Source of the DNA: Variovorax boronicumulans
GTDB lineage: Bacteria; Pseudomonadota; Gammaproteobacteria; Burkholderiales; Burkholderiaceae_C
Length of the DNA: 64,000 nt
Reading direction: 5' to 3'
Assembly (NCBI RefSeq): GCF_029892485.1
Contig: NZ_JARXVG010000010.1
Span: 62,001 to 126,000, forward strand
The position numbers and the translations under genes are program-made. Shown in pieces: positions 18,801 through 25,841 of the stretch; position 1 is the stretch's first letter; each line of letters starts with the position of its first letter. Under the pieces are notes generated by a model. The model had not been told where the DNA came from, did no database searches, and saw only the letters and a list, made by a program, of their open reading frames with translations.

Positions 18801-20080
18801 GTCGCCTGCACGCCGTAGAGCCACATGGCGCCGTAGTTGCGCACGTTGACGCTGAAGCTCACGGTGGCGGTGCCGTCGAGCTGGCCGTCGGTGCCGTGGT
18901 TCATGCGCGGCGTGGAAGCCGCCTTGGCCACGCCGATGCGCGTCTGGCTCGAGGTGATGACCACGGTGTTCGATGGCGACACCGCCGGCGACACGCCGTC
19001 GTTGTAGTAGCCCTGCGCGGTGTTGCGGATGTCGCCGGCCTGGTCGGCGGCGACCTGCACCGCGAACTGCATCGCGATCGACGCATTGCGCGCCAGCGCG
19101 GTCGGTATGCCGATGGCCACTTCGACAGCCGAGGCGTCGTCCACGGTGCGGTAGCTGAACTCCGCATCGTTCGGCAGCCGGAACAGCCGCACCGCGCCGG
19201 CCGCCGTGCTCTGCAGGCTGCCTGCGATGTAGCGCGTGCCCGTGGGCACGAAGTCGCGCACCAGCAGCAGGGCGGTGGCGGTGCCGTTCACCAGCACCGG
19301 CGTGCCGGTGGGCGCGGCGGTGCTGCCGGGGGCCGCGTCGCGCGCGCCGATGTTGGTGCCCGACACCGTGAAGTCGATGCGCGTGCTGCCCGGAACCACG
19401 ATGCCCGGATAGCTCGCGGACTTGGTGAGGGCGAGCACCGCCAGGTCGCCCGCGGTGACGGTGTCGCGGTTGACCGCGCCGAGGTTCTGCAGCGCGGTGG
19501 TGGCGCTGAGCGCCACGCAGGCACTGCCGGTGGCCGCGGTGGGAACGGTGCCCTGCACCAGCAGCGAGGCGGTTTCGCCGGGCTGCAGCGCGATCGCGCC
19601 GCCGACACCCAGCGGCAGCACCGGGTCGGCCGCATCGACCACGCCGTTGTTGTTGGTGTCGCGCACCACGCGAAGCGCCGAGAGATCGAGCGTATCGGCC
19701 GGACAGCCCGCGCCGTTGTTGACCAGGCCGATGGTGTAGCTCGACGGCACGTTGCCGGCGTTGGTGAGCAAGTGGCTCAGCGTGACGACGGAGGCCGGCG
19801 GACGGTTGACCGACTGGTCGTGCGTGAGCACCAGCGCCTCCACCGGCAGCACGCTGGCGACGACGCTGTTGGAGCTGGCCGTCTCGGTCTGCGCGAGACC
19901 GGCCGGCACGTAGGTGGCGGTGGCAACGTTGCGCAGCACGGCGCCGCCGGGCGGGGGCGCGGCGTAGGCTGCGGTTCCGGCGAGCGTGCAGCACAGAGCC
20001 GCCACCGCCGCGACGGCAGCGGCGATGCCGCCTCGCCATCGCTGCGAGCGGATGCTCAGGTACGCCAGAAGAAATTGCAC
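12848..20080 (-). CDS. Giant surface protein: DUF11/SdrD repeats fused to an outer-membrane beta-barrel
   Basis: A 2410-residue protein. Signal peptide about 1-40 (AGTAAYA-A). A DUF11-like repeat with the calcium-type loop DTNNNGVVDAAD lies near residue 138, more DUF11 domains follow to about 700, a carboxypeptidase-regulatory-like domain sits near 750 (AVTREPVAGAVVTF), another DUF11 near 940, an SdrD/Cna-like domain near 1035 (FGKVYMDCKRDG), and a low-complexity Ala/Gly/Ser linker near 1230-1310. From about 1565 to the end alternating aromatic strands form a predicted beta-barrel (FFKGTVKGEYLLTAAYD, DEFYPVYGDSS, YLLYGDFTTA). The start is GTG at 20080 with GGAAGG eight bases upstream. The barrel should anchor the protein in the outer membrane with the repeat region on one side; which side is not known. 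Confidence 0.87.
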   Translation of the reverse strand: MQFLLAYLSIRSQRWRGGIAAAVAAVAALCCTLAGTAAYAAPPPGGAVLRNVATATYVPAGLAQTETASSNSVVASVLPVEALVLTHDQSVNRPPASVVTLSHLLTNAGNVPSSYTIGLVNNGAGCPADTLDLSALRVVRDTNNNGVVDAADPVLPLGVGGAIALQPGETASLLVQGTVPTAATGSACVALSATTALQNLGAVNRDTVTAGDLAVLALTKSASYPGIVVPGSTRIDFTVSGTNIGARDAAPGSTAAPTGTPVLVNGTATALLLVRDFVPTGTRYIAGSLQSTAAGAVRLFRLPNDAEFSYRTVDDASAVEVAIGIPTALARNASIAMQFAVQVAADQAGDIRNTAQGYYNDGVSPAVSPSNTVVITSSQTRIGVAKAASTPRMNHGTDGQLDGTATVSFSVNVRNYGAMWLYGVQATDVMEGGGTTQFGSFTTAAVPAANQYTIVPGTLVIASNQGNGVSGTVAAVDSAFNGTASAQNLLAPGAVLPVGAQVTVRFDVRFNVGGRAATLYNTARAQGALTPGGTPVAFDDSVNGSNPDADGDGNPNNDSSPTPVSTQLPTLSLVKTASAPRRVSQGVYELDYHLKVTNTGVAAAPNLRLIDNLNCTFDMDKSDGLVAAWELTGPPKARNGVLNAAGGFTGRASCDREALASSDPFRLPTEAVLSLTDGSRALAPGQSEELSFTVRITQKPAAVGGRMAITNKGWAAAFDQNTVNVTPAMLVVASASSVQSLLVDPQGVVYNAVTREPVAGAVVTFTRQSCSSGAVTPITADQLYGGSSGLYTVNANGSVSMVTGADGAYQFYMQSPPVTGSCTYAIGVVPPAGSGYVAPSQLIPATAGSFGRCGAVVPNAAPPQGAEPTTHYFSVSSGFDASGAACDVVHNHIPLDPGNVLGLVLRKEGSKRQVEFGDFMDYALVVTNKTGFPVTGVRLADTLPPGFAYVANSVRLNGSAAVNPAGGAGPQLVFDYPALKLGVDQSATVRYRVRIGVGAPTNGDAVNRARANSGPMQSNLANWTVRVTGGVFSDDAFLFGKVYMDCKRDGRQEGDDEIGVPGVRLYMEDGTHVITDVEGKWSLYGLKPVTHVLRVDQTTLPRGAQLEVLDHRNAGRPESRFVDLKKGEFHKANFIVGNCDAPEVMKDVIARRAAIAAIPDTEAEAQVRMRLDPEGRIVPVGDVRSLPASGQALVSGSTGSTIASSAPLIAMPVAPSNASSFVNGASSTLSGTLGASAAPAPTPAGSLFSALNGLPTNAQGASATGGGATGVGAFASRPVNTSTQMLEPRATPLLPQAAPSPIELEALLPQIEGNALGFIDLKDGDTLPAQSVNVRVKGEAGLALRLTVNGKAIEERRVGKKTQLDAKKLGAWEYIGVVLQPGANRLQLDGVDPFGNARGTAQQITVVAPDKLGAIQIELPPSAQADLRTPVIVKVRLTDAAGVPVTARTQLTLETDRGRWLDEDLNPAEPGTQVFMEGGTAEFRLLPPGEPGDARLRVTAGSFVKEVRLALLPEMRPMIGVGIVEGVLDLTKRGGVPLGAMPAGAAFEAELTGLADESNKNRRAAARTAFFFKGTVKGEYLLTAAYDSNKTRDDRLFRDIRPDEFYPVYGDSSVKGFDAQSTQKLYVRIDKNRSYLLYGDFTTASSTEVRNLSQNNRALTGLKHVYDDGNVRATSFFSRTAQTQQVEEFRAVGTSGPYYLSATGGEFVDNSEQVEVVVRDRNQPNLVLQRTTVARFVDYTIEPLTRRILFTHAISSVDANLNPQSIRVTYEVDAGGPKFTVAGTDVQVKVTDNLQLGVVVSTDENPENRRKLGALTAIARVGDNTTMAGEWVRTESDKNGKGSGGRVELRHQTEDLAVVALASKTSTGFDNPGASFSAGRAEASARAEYRVDASTAVRGEALFSQDALLGGTRRGFTASVQKKLGEQLVAEVGLRHGQSGAGLGTSSGFDYGQISTYSGNLGSGVGAGNVTALGAAATANANAEDLTTVRARISAQVPGLPQANVFVEGEQDIHKSDRHVLAIGGNYAVSDKTRIYGRYELVSSLYGQDELGTTGSNNVGILGIESSYMEGGRVYSEYRLADSIDGRAAQAATGVRNTFKLNDQWRLTGGIEHTRQLGGLANSGNTGTGYSSATGLGQSTAITGGVEYSTERIKASGVLEGRRGDDANTRLFSAGFGYKIDRSWSMLARSVMSDSEGQGTNAGNAHHLARHQVGLAYRPVDTDTWNALMRYERRSERVEGTGSSTGALDGASVFGSGSGNASLPGSTSADIVSAHLNYNPRPGTVINGRYAAKWSRADDGLLKSTYWAHLLQARYTQDIDKDWDFGIQAGVLYGKGGALQKTLGVEVGYQVMANLWVSAGYNVVGLKDRDLTANEYTSKGAYIRLRFKFDETGLGFPSAGAATANPAARP

Positions 20081-20239
20081 GCCACGAACCTTCCGTTGGC
20101 CCGCGCGCGGCGCGGGCCGTCAAAACTCAAAGAACTTTTTCCTCTGCCGCCTGCAGGGACAGGCGCGGTTGCGTGCTGCTTTGTTGGAAGCGGCAAGGGA
20201 AAAAGACGAAGCGAGCCGATGCGGCAGCGCCTCGCGAAA

Positions 20240-20265
20240 GCCGGCGGACCGCTAGGTCCGCCGGC
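20240..20265 (-). terminator. Perfect 11-bp hairpin between two DUF11 genes
   Basis: GCCGGCGGACC (20240-20250) and GGTCCGCCGGC (20255-20265) pair perfectly around GCTA, just after the 964-residue protein gene. On the minus strand only a short TTT follows, so it may be a partial terminator that lowers expression of the giant downstream genes. Confidence 0.6.
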
Positions 20266-20282
20266 GACTCAAACCCTTGTCG

Positions 20283-23177
20283 TTACTGGTTGATCTTCAC
20301 GGCGAAGGTCAACGTGGCCGTGCCGCTCGGGGCCACGGAATTGCTGGCGCTGCCGCAGCTCACCGCGGTGGCGGTCTGCGCGTAGACGAGTGCCGTGCCG
20401 GACACGCCGGTCGAGGTGCACTGCGTTGCAGCCGTAGGTTGCGTGGCGCTCAGCGAGGTGTACGCAGGCACTGCATCGTTGATCGCGATGTTGGTGACTG
20501 GCGAGGTGCCCTCGTTGGTGGCAACGACCTTGTAGACGATGCACTGGCCTGGCTTGAGCGACAGCGGAGCTGCCGCGAATGCGCCGTCTGCCACGCCATC
20601 GCAGGTGATGTCAGCTGCCTGCGTCTTGAGAACGCGGATCTGGCCGGTGATCACGGTGCTGATGTCGGTGGCCGACGGTGCGCCGCAGCCGCCGGTGAAG
20701 GTCGCCGTCACGGTCGTGGTGTCGGTCGCGCCGGCGCTGGCACCGCCCGGTGCGAACACACGCACCAGCAGCTTCTGCGATGCGCCCACGGCCAGCGGGC
20801 CGGCTTGCGGGCCGGTCACCAGCGTGTCGCCGGCGTCGATCTGGCCGTCACCGTTGACGTCCAGGTAGATCGCGGTGGTCCAGCCGAGCGTGGCGTCGGC
20901 CGACGGCACGATGGCCGTCAGCGTGTACGCACCGCAGCTCTGGTTGCCGGTGTTGGTCAGCGTGTGCGGATACACCACGGTGCCGCCCGGTGCGAGCTGG
21001 CCGCTGTTGTTCGGCGTGAGCGTGGCGCTCGACACCGGTGCGGTGGTCACGGTCACGGCGTCGGTCTTCGTGTCGGACACGATCACACCGGTCGAAGCGA
21101 TGGCGGTGGACTGCACCTGGAAGTAGACCTTCTGTGCGGTCACGGGCGACTGCGTGGCAGGCGGCGTCACGCAGGCAGCAACCTGCCCTTGTGCGCCGGC
21201 ATTGACGGCCACGCTGGTGATCGCTGCCGATGCACAGGTGCCGCCCGAAGCCACGAACTTCACCGTCCAGCCGGTCGGCAGGGTGCCGGGGAAGCTGGTC
21301 GACTGGCTGGCTGCCAGGTTGTAGGTGTTGTTCACCGAGTCGTTGTTCTTGACGAACAGCGCGAACACGGTGCCGGTGCCGGCAGCCGTAGCGTTGGTCG
21401 TGGTGGGCAGCGGGCTCGGGCCGGGGCCCAGGTCGCCGTCAGCCACTGAACCCGTGCCGGTACCGGCGGCCGAGTTGGTCAGGTCGACCAGCGAACCGAC
21501 GACGATGGTCACGCGGTCGAGCGTGGCATCGATCTTGGTCGTGTCGCCTGCGGAGCGACCCGTCACCGTGGCCGCGAACGGACCGGCGCCCACTGCCGTG
21601 GCGGAAGGCACATTGGCCTGCACCACGATGTTGACGCTGCCGCCAGCCGCGATCGGGCCGGTGTCGGGCACGCCGTCGCCGGTGGTGTCCAGCAGCGGCG
21701 TGACGCCGTCGGCCGCGAACAGCACGAAGGTCGTGCCGGCCGGGAAGGTACCAGCCGCCACCGTGAGGTTCACGGTGTCGGTGCCGGTGCCCGCATTGAA
21801 CACCGTCTGCGGGAACTTGACGCTGCCGCCGGCCACGACCGAAGGACGCGTGGTCAGGTCGGCTGCGGTGCCGTTGGGCGTGCCGGGCGTCGTGTCAGCG
21901 GCGGTGGCAGCGGTCGACGGGTTGGTACCCACCGCGATGCTGTAGCTCGCCACGACCGTGTAGGCCGACGGGTTGGTGCTCGAGCCGAGCGTGCCGATGG
22001 CCGCTGCCGAGGCTGCAGGCGAATCCGCCGGATTGAACTGGCCCACGTTGGTGGTGGTGGACGTGCCAATCGCAGCGTTGGTGTTCACCAGCACCACGAA
22101 GCTCACGGTCTGCGTCACGTTCTGGCCCAGCGAGGCGACCACGGTGTTCAGCGTGTTGCCGGTCACCTGGAAGTCGATGCCCGCCGGATCGCCGGCTGCG
22201 CCGTCGCCCAGTGCCGTGCCGGGCGCGCTGCTCCACACCGCGGAACCCGCGACGTAGGTCATGCCGCTTGGCAGCGTGTCGGACATCGCGAACTTGCCTG
22301 CGGCGCCGCCCGTGTTGTTGAACGTGAGCGTGTAGACCGTGTATTGGCAGGTCGCGCTGGAAGCGAGGCCGGCCGACCAGGTCGTGGCGCATGCCGCCGT
22401 CGAACGCGGACCACCGCTGGTCGCGGTCGGCCAGGCGCCATTGCCCGGAGCGGCCACGGACGGAATGCCGATCGACTTGCTGACGTTGAACGCCGCTGCC
22501 GTCGTCAGCTTGATCTCGTCCTTGTCGGCTGCCGAGGTGTTGGGCGCCGTGTACAGCGCCGGGGTGCCTGGTGTGGCGGTGAGCGTTGCCGTGTCGAAAG
22601 CGCCGGTGGCGCTGGCGGCCGTACCGGGGATCGTGTAGGCCACGACGAAACGGAACACGCCGTTGTTGCCCGGCACGGTCTGCGCGGGCACGCTGCAGAC
22701 GCCCGCGGCTGCGGCCGTGCACAGTGGGGTGGTGCCGTCGGGCACGCCGTCGCCGTTGGCGTCGGGGTAGACCTCGACCTTGGAGAACTTGTCGGTGTCG
22801 GCGTCGACCGTCAGCGTGAACGTGTCGGAGCCGTTGCCGGTGTTGGTCAGCGTGTGCGGTGCATAGACGATGGAACCCGCCGCGCCGATCTTGGTGTTGA
22901 CGATGGTCGTCGTGACCGAGCTGACCGAGTCGAGCGTGAACGATCCCACCTGCTGGACCGTGGTCTGGACCAGGTTGGAAGTGGCCAGCTGGGTGGTGCC
23001 GGCCGCGTCGGAATAAGTGGCTGAAGCCTGGTTACCGATGACGGTATTGGCAGGCGGTGCCGCGGCCAGTGCGGCTGAACTTCCGAACAGGAAGCCCAGC
23101 GTCAAGGCTGCGGCGCCGGCCCAGGACACGGTCGGCTTGAAGCCGATGCCGCGCCGGGTTGGCAGGGTGGAAATCAC
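20283..23177 (-). CDS. Exported DUF11-repeat protein with calcium-type loops
   Basis: A 964-residue exported protein with a signal peptide ending near residue 38 (GSSAALA-AAPP). The mature part is nearly all beta repeats rich in Thr, Ala, Gly and Val. At least three copies of a module are visible: an NTGN or NAGT turn, a hydrophobic strand, then a D-x-N/T-G-D-G-x-x-D loop (DANGDGVPD near residue 134, DTTGDGVPD near 496, DVNGDGQID near 769). That loop pattern usually binds calcium. The last 110 residues are a DUF11 domain (NEGTSPVTNIAINDAVPAYTS). The start is GTG at 23177, chosen for AGGAG eight bases upstream; an in-frame start further upstream at 23267 lacks such support. It is probably secreted or surface-bound together with its neighbours. 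Confidence 0.86.
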   Translation of the reverse strand: MISTLPTRRGIGFKPTVSWAGAAALTLGFLFGSSAALAAAPPANTVIGNQASATYSDAAGTTQLATSNLVQTTVQQVGSFTLDSVSSVTTTIVNTKIGAAGSIVYAPHTLTNTGNGSDTFTLTVDADTDKFSKVEVYPDANGDGVPDGTTPLCTAAAAGVCSVPAQTVPGNNGVFRFVVAYTIPGTAASATGAFDTATLTATPGTPALYTAPNTSAADKDEIKLTTAAAFNVSKSIGIPSVAAPGNGAWPTATSGGPRSTAACATTWSAGLASSATCQYTVYTLTFNNTGGAAGKFAMSDTLPSGMTYVAGSAVWSSAPGTALGDGAAGDPAGIDFQVTGNTLNTVVASLGQNVTQTVSFVVLVNTNAAIGTSTTTNVGQFNPADSPAASAAAIGTLGSSTNPSAYTVVASYSIAVGTNPSTAATAADTTPGTPNGTAADLTTRPSVVAGGSVKFPQTVFNAGTGTDTVNLTVAAGTFPAGTTFVLFAADGVTPLLDTTGDGVPDTGPIAAGGSVNIVVQANVPSATAVGAGPFAATVTGRSAGDTTKIDATLDRVTIVVGSLVDLTNSAAGTGTGSVADGDLGPGPSPLPTTTNATAAGTGTVFALFVKNNDSVNNTYNLAASQSTSFPGTLPTGWTVKFVASGGTCASAAITSVAVNAGAQGQVAACVTPPATQSPVTAQKVYFQVQSTAIASTGVIVSDTKTDAVTVTTAPVSSATLTPNNSGQLAPGGTVVYPHTLTNTGNQSCGAYTLTAIVPSADATLGWTTAIYLDVNGDGQIDAGDTLVTGPQAGPLAVGASQKLLVRVFAPGGASAGATDTTTVTATFTGGCGAPSATDISTVITGQIRVLKTQAADITCDGVADGAFAAAPLSLKPGQCIVYKVVATNEGTSPVTNIAINDAVPAYTSLSATQPTAATQCTSTGVSGTALVYAQTATAVSCGSASNSVAPSGTATLTFAVKINQ

Positions 23178-23308
23178 GTGGTTTCTCCTCGGGTTGTCAA
23201 AAGGCGGAACATGAAAAAACCCGCATGCCGTGTTTCGTCGGTCGAAATCGCGGCAGTCGGGTTGCACTCGAAAAATTCAGGCGGCGCGGTGAAGGAAGAC
23301 CGGCCGGA

Positions 23309-23917
23309 TCAGCGTTGTGCCGTCGCCGGCGGCGCTTGCGGCGTTGCCGCAGAGACCTGCGGTGCGACCGGCACGACCGTCTCGACCTTGGCGCGCACGC
23401 TCACGGCGGTGCTGCCGTTGGCGGGCAGCTGGCCCAGCGTCCAGCGCAGCGACCGGTACTCGGCATAGGGCACCGGTTCGGTCTTGTTGCCGGCTGCCTT
23501 GCGCACGAGCGGCTCGGGGCCGAACACGGCGTCCTTCGTGGCGGCCTGAACGAGGTTCGCGCCCGGCTTGGCGCTGCGCGGCTGGTATTCCAGACCCTCC
23601 GGAATCGGAAGGTTCGCCACCAGGCCGGTGACCGGCTTGCCGGTGTTGTTGGTGTAGACGGCCCGGTATTCGACGATGTCGCCGGGCTTGACCGCGCTGG
23701 CGTCGACCAGTTGCTCCCTGCCCTGCGCGTCCTTCACCACCTTGGACTGGGTGAGGACGACGGCAACGGCCTTCTTCTGGCCGGCCTCGAGGGTGGGCGC
23801 GGACTGGGCCGCGGCAGTGCTGGTGAAACCGGCGAGCCCGGCGAGCAGGAACGCACACGCTCCCAGGCTGGATAGATGGCGAAGGGACAGGATTTGAGTC
23901 AGTTTTTTAATGGACAT
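23309..23917 (-). CDS. Small exported DUF11-like protein, first gene of the surface-protein block
   Basis: A 202-residue protein with a clear signal peptide (MSIKKLTQ start, cleavage near TAAAQS) and one DUF11-like domain: VKPGDIVEYRAVYTNNTG, then PIPEGLEYQPRSAKPG and a final SLRWTLGQLPANGSTAVSVRAKVE-type strand pair, followed by a Pro/Ala tail. The same pattern closes both the 964- and the 1779-residue proteins, so this looks like the bare terminal module of the family. ATG at 23917 has GGAG five bases upstream. It is the promoter-proximal gene of the block and is followed after 130 bases by the 964-residue gene. It could be a chaperone, cap or minor subunit of the assembly; this is inference. 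Confidence 0.82.
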   Translation of the reverse strand: MSIKKLTQILSLRHLSSLGACAFLLAGLAGFTSTAAAQSAPTLEAGQKKAVAVVLTQSKVVKDAQGREQLVDASAVKPGDIVEYRAVYTNNTGKPVTGLVANLPIPEGLEYQPRSAKPGANLVQAATKDAVFGPEPLVRKAAGNKTEPVPYAEYRSLRWTLGQLPANGSTAVSVRAKVETVVPVAPQVSAATPQAPPATAQR

Positions 23918-24358
23918 GGTTGCTCCAGATTCAAGACACACAGGGGTCCACCTCCGGCTCGGGCCGGTGATGAATTGAGCGGCTCGGGCCGCGGGAGAAA
24001 GCACCGGCGTTGCAACACCGGTATTTGGAAGAGCGATCGGCGCCCTTTTTCGAAAGGGCGCGATCCTCGGGACTGCCGCGATTTCTCTGTCGCTGTCAGC
24101 CGGGTCTCAGACTGTTAACTCTTATTTTTCTAGGTTACCAATTGTGTAATAAATGAGTGATTTGGTATCAATCAGTTGCGACAACCCGCCATTCGGAACG
24201 ACAGTCCCGATTTCGACAACCATCTGCTGCAACGGCCTTTTCCCTCGAAAGCAGCCGCTTGCGGACGACGAAGTCCCGCCGCAAGCGGAAAGCAAGATGC
24301 AGAGGAGGAGGAGGGTCAGACCCGGTTCGGCCGTGCGCGGCCGAGGGTCCGATATGTA
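23918..24358. other. Leader and promoter region of the surface-protein block
   Basis: These 441 bases lie between the end of a LysR gene and the first exported-protein gene, both read on the minus strand. The stretch 24108-24175 is distinctly A/T rich against the GC-rich background and is the likely promoter; one reading on the minus strand is TTGGTA, 17 bases, TTAACA, which is a weak match. The hairpin at 24035-24065 then falls in the leader RNA. An imperfect GC-rich inverted repeat near 24319-24351 may end LysR transcription. No gene is supported here. Confidence 0.55.
24035..24065 (-). promoter_or_regulatory. Stable leader hairpin upstream of the surface-protein block
   Basis: GCGCCCTTT (24040-24048) pairs perfectly with AAAGGGCGC (24053-24061) around a 4-base loop, and GATC / GATC extends the stem past one bulged base to 24035 and 24065. 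No T-run follows on either strand, so it is not an ordinary terminator. It would lie in the 5' leader of the surface-protein mRNA if transcription starts in the A/T-rich tract. Confidence 0.55.
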
Positions 24359-25252
24359 TCAAGCCTGATTGAAGATATGCAAAACGTAATCCACAAAAGC
24401 CTTGATCTTTGGAGACTGACGGCGCGACGGCAAATAGACCAGATTGATTTCCTGCGGATTCAATTTGACCAATGGCAGCACTTGCGCCAAGACGCCGCCG
24501 TCGATATGCAATTCGGCCAGCGACAAAGGAAGCAATCCAATTCCCCTGCCCGACAAAGCCAATTTCAAAAGCATTTCCAGATCGTCCGACTGGAATACGC
24601 TCCCCGCATTGACCCGATGGGGTCGGCCCGAAATCGGAAGGCTGACTTCCTTCTTGCGCCCTTCGGCTTCGCTGACCAGGAAGGCATGCGAAGCGAGGTC
24701 CGACACGGCCTCGATGGCGGGGTGCCGCGCCAGATAGGCCGGCGCGGCGCACAGCACCATCGGCTCGTTCTTCAGATGGCGCGCCACCATCTCGTCGCAG
24801 CCCTCGCGGCCGCGCCGGATGGCCACGTCGGCCTCGTCGCGGAACAGGTCGGCGCGGTCGTTTCCAGTTTCGACCACGACTTCGAGCTGCGGGTAGGCAG
24901 ACATGAATTCGGACAAGTGCCCCGCCAGCAGTTCCCTGCCGTAGTAGTGAGGGACCGCTACGCGAAGCCGCCCCACCACCGTTCCGCCCCCTGAAGAGAG
25001 GCTGAGCATGACGTCGTCCAGGATCGAGAGCACATGCTGGGCCGCCACCAGGAATTCGCGCCCCTCCTCCGTGAGTGCGAAGCGCGTGGCGCCGCGATGC
25101 AGCAGTTGATGGCCGACCGTCGCTTCCAGCCGCTGGAGCTGGCGCGACGCGGAGGCCTTGGGGACATTCAGCGCATCGGCTGCCGATGTCAGTCCGCCAA
25201 GCTGGGCGGCCTTCGTGAATAGCCGCACGTCGGACAAAGAAAAGTCTCTCAT
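24359..25252 (-). CDS. LysR-family transcriptional regulator
   Basis: A 297-residue LysR protein: an HTH at residues 1-60 (LSDVRLFTKAAQLGGLTSAADALNVPKASASRQLQRLE) followed by a periplasmic-binding-like effector domain (RLRVAVPHYYGRELLAG to the end). It resembles the CrgA/AaeR-type LysR group typical of Burkholderiales. ATG at 25252 starts the usual MRDFSLSDVRLF; the longer in-frame start upstream adds residues not found in the family. It lies 441 bases upstream of the surface-protein genes on the same strand, not divergent from them, so a regulatory link is possible but not shown. The effector is unknown. Confidence 0.92.
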   Translation of the reverse strand: MRDFSLSDVRLFTKAAQLGGLTSAADALNVPKASASRQLQRLEATVGHQLLHRGATRFALTEEGREFLVAAQHVLSILDDVMLSLSSGGGTVVGRLRVAVPHYYGRELLAGHLSEFMSAYPQLEVVVETGNDRADLFRDEADVAIRRGREGCDEMVARHLKNEPMVLCAAPAYLARHPAIEAVSDLASHAFLVSEAEGRKKEVSLPISGRPHRVNAGSVFQSDDLEMLLKLALSGRGIGLLPLSLAELHIDGGVLAQVLPLVKLNPQEINLVYLPSRRQSPKIKAFVDYVLHIFNQA

Positions 25253-25706
25253 TTCCAGCTCAGCGAGGTCCGTTTTCCAATTCCCCGAACATTCCTGCAG
25301 GCTTGAACAGCTGTGTTGCAACGCAGGGCCAAATGCATCTGGCGCCATCCGCAAGAAACATTGGTTCACATTCTCAGCTGCAATAGTCCAATCTTGTTAA
25401 TATTTGTCACGGACTCTGGGTGAGGAAATCGGAAGAATTTCACCTTTTTTCCAGAATTCGCCTCCAATATCTACAAAGTGCGGGAACGGACCCGTCGGAC
25501 ATCGACGCCACCGGAAGTCGGCAGGGGCGCGAGAAGGCATGGCAACGCGCTGGACTCGACATTGGTCAAGGCCCGATTCCTGAAGCGGGTGGCGACGAGC
25601 GCGAGAGTGGGGGTCGCCTCATCGAGGCGAACAGCATCAAGGTCGACTGACCAACCGACCTTCGTGGCTGAAGGCCGCCGCCTGAACCCAGGCGATTCGG
25701 TGACGC
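25253..25706. other. Intergenic region between LysR gene and tRNA-Arg
   Basis: About 450 bases without a supported gene. A 76-codon plus-strand frame at 25420-25650 has no ribosome site of note and an unconvincing composition. The part at 25380-25480 is A/T rich and could hold the LysR promoter on the minus strand. The tRNA terminator closes the region at 25707-25746. Confidence 0.5.
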
Positions 25707-25746
25707 AAAAGAAAAAGGGTCAGGACGCGTTGACGTCCTGACCCTT
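25707..25746 (-). terminator. Intrinsic terminator of tRNA-Arg
   Basis: A perfect 13-bp stem, AAGGGTCAGGACG (25715-25727) with CGTCCTGACCCTT (25734-25746), has a 6-base loop and is followed on the minus strand by a T-rich tract (complement of GCAAAAGAAAA). It lies directly after the tRNA-Arg gene. Confidence 0.9.
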
Positions 25747-25751
25747 ATGAG

Positions 25752-25828
25752 TGGTGCGGCTGGCAGGAATTGAACCCACGACCCCTTGGTTCGTAGCCAA
25801 GTACTCTATCCAACTGAGCTACAGCCGC
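25752..25828 (-). tRNA. tRNA-Arg (ACG)
   Basis: A 77-base cloverleaf read on the minus strand. The acceptor stem is GCGGCTG / CAGCCGC, the anticodon stem CTTGG / CCAAG encloses CTACGAA with anticodon ACG, the T arm holds GTGGG-TTCAATT-CCTGC, and CCA is encoded at 25752-25754. A34 is normally deaminated to inosine in this tRNA, so that it reads CGU, CGC and CGA. Confidence 0.96.
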
Positions 25829-25841
25829 GAAGCTCGCCATT

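Noticed and set aside
14520..20123. An 1867-codon second frame on the same strand as the barrel gene
   Set aside because: Composition is Arg/Gly/Ala-rich without recognisable domains; the 12848-20080 frame explains the region fully.
12728..20293. A 2521-codon open frame on the plus strand opposite the barrel gene
   Set aside because: It is Arg/Gly/His-rich with no domain, signal or ribosome site, and mirrors the GC-rich codon bias of the real gene on the other strand.
23277..23858. An alternative minus-strand frame overlapping the small exported DUF11 gene
   Set aside because: It is Arg/Gln-rich and lacks a signal peptide; the 23309-23917 frame has a ribosome site, signal peptide and domain.
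7512..23917. Sortase- or autotransporter-type surface export
   Set aside because: No LPxTG-like sorting signal followed by a helix and basic tail is seen, and the soluble members lack their own barrels.
25420..25650. A 76-codon plus-strand frame between LysR and tRNA-Arg
   Set aside because: No ribosome site, no domain, and a composition unlike its neighbours.
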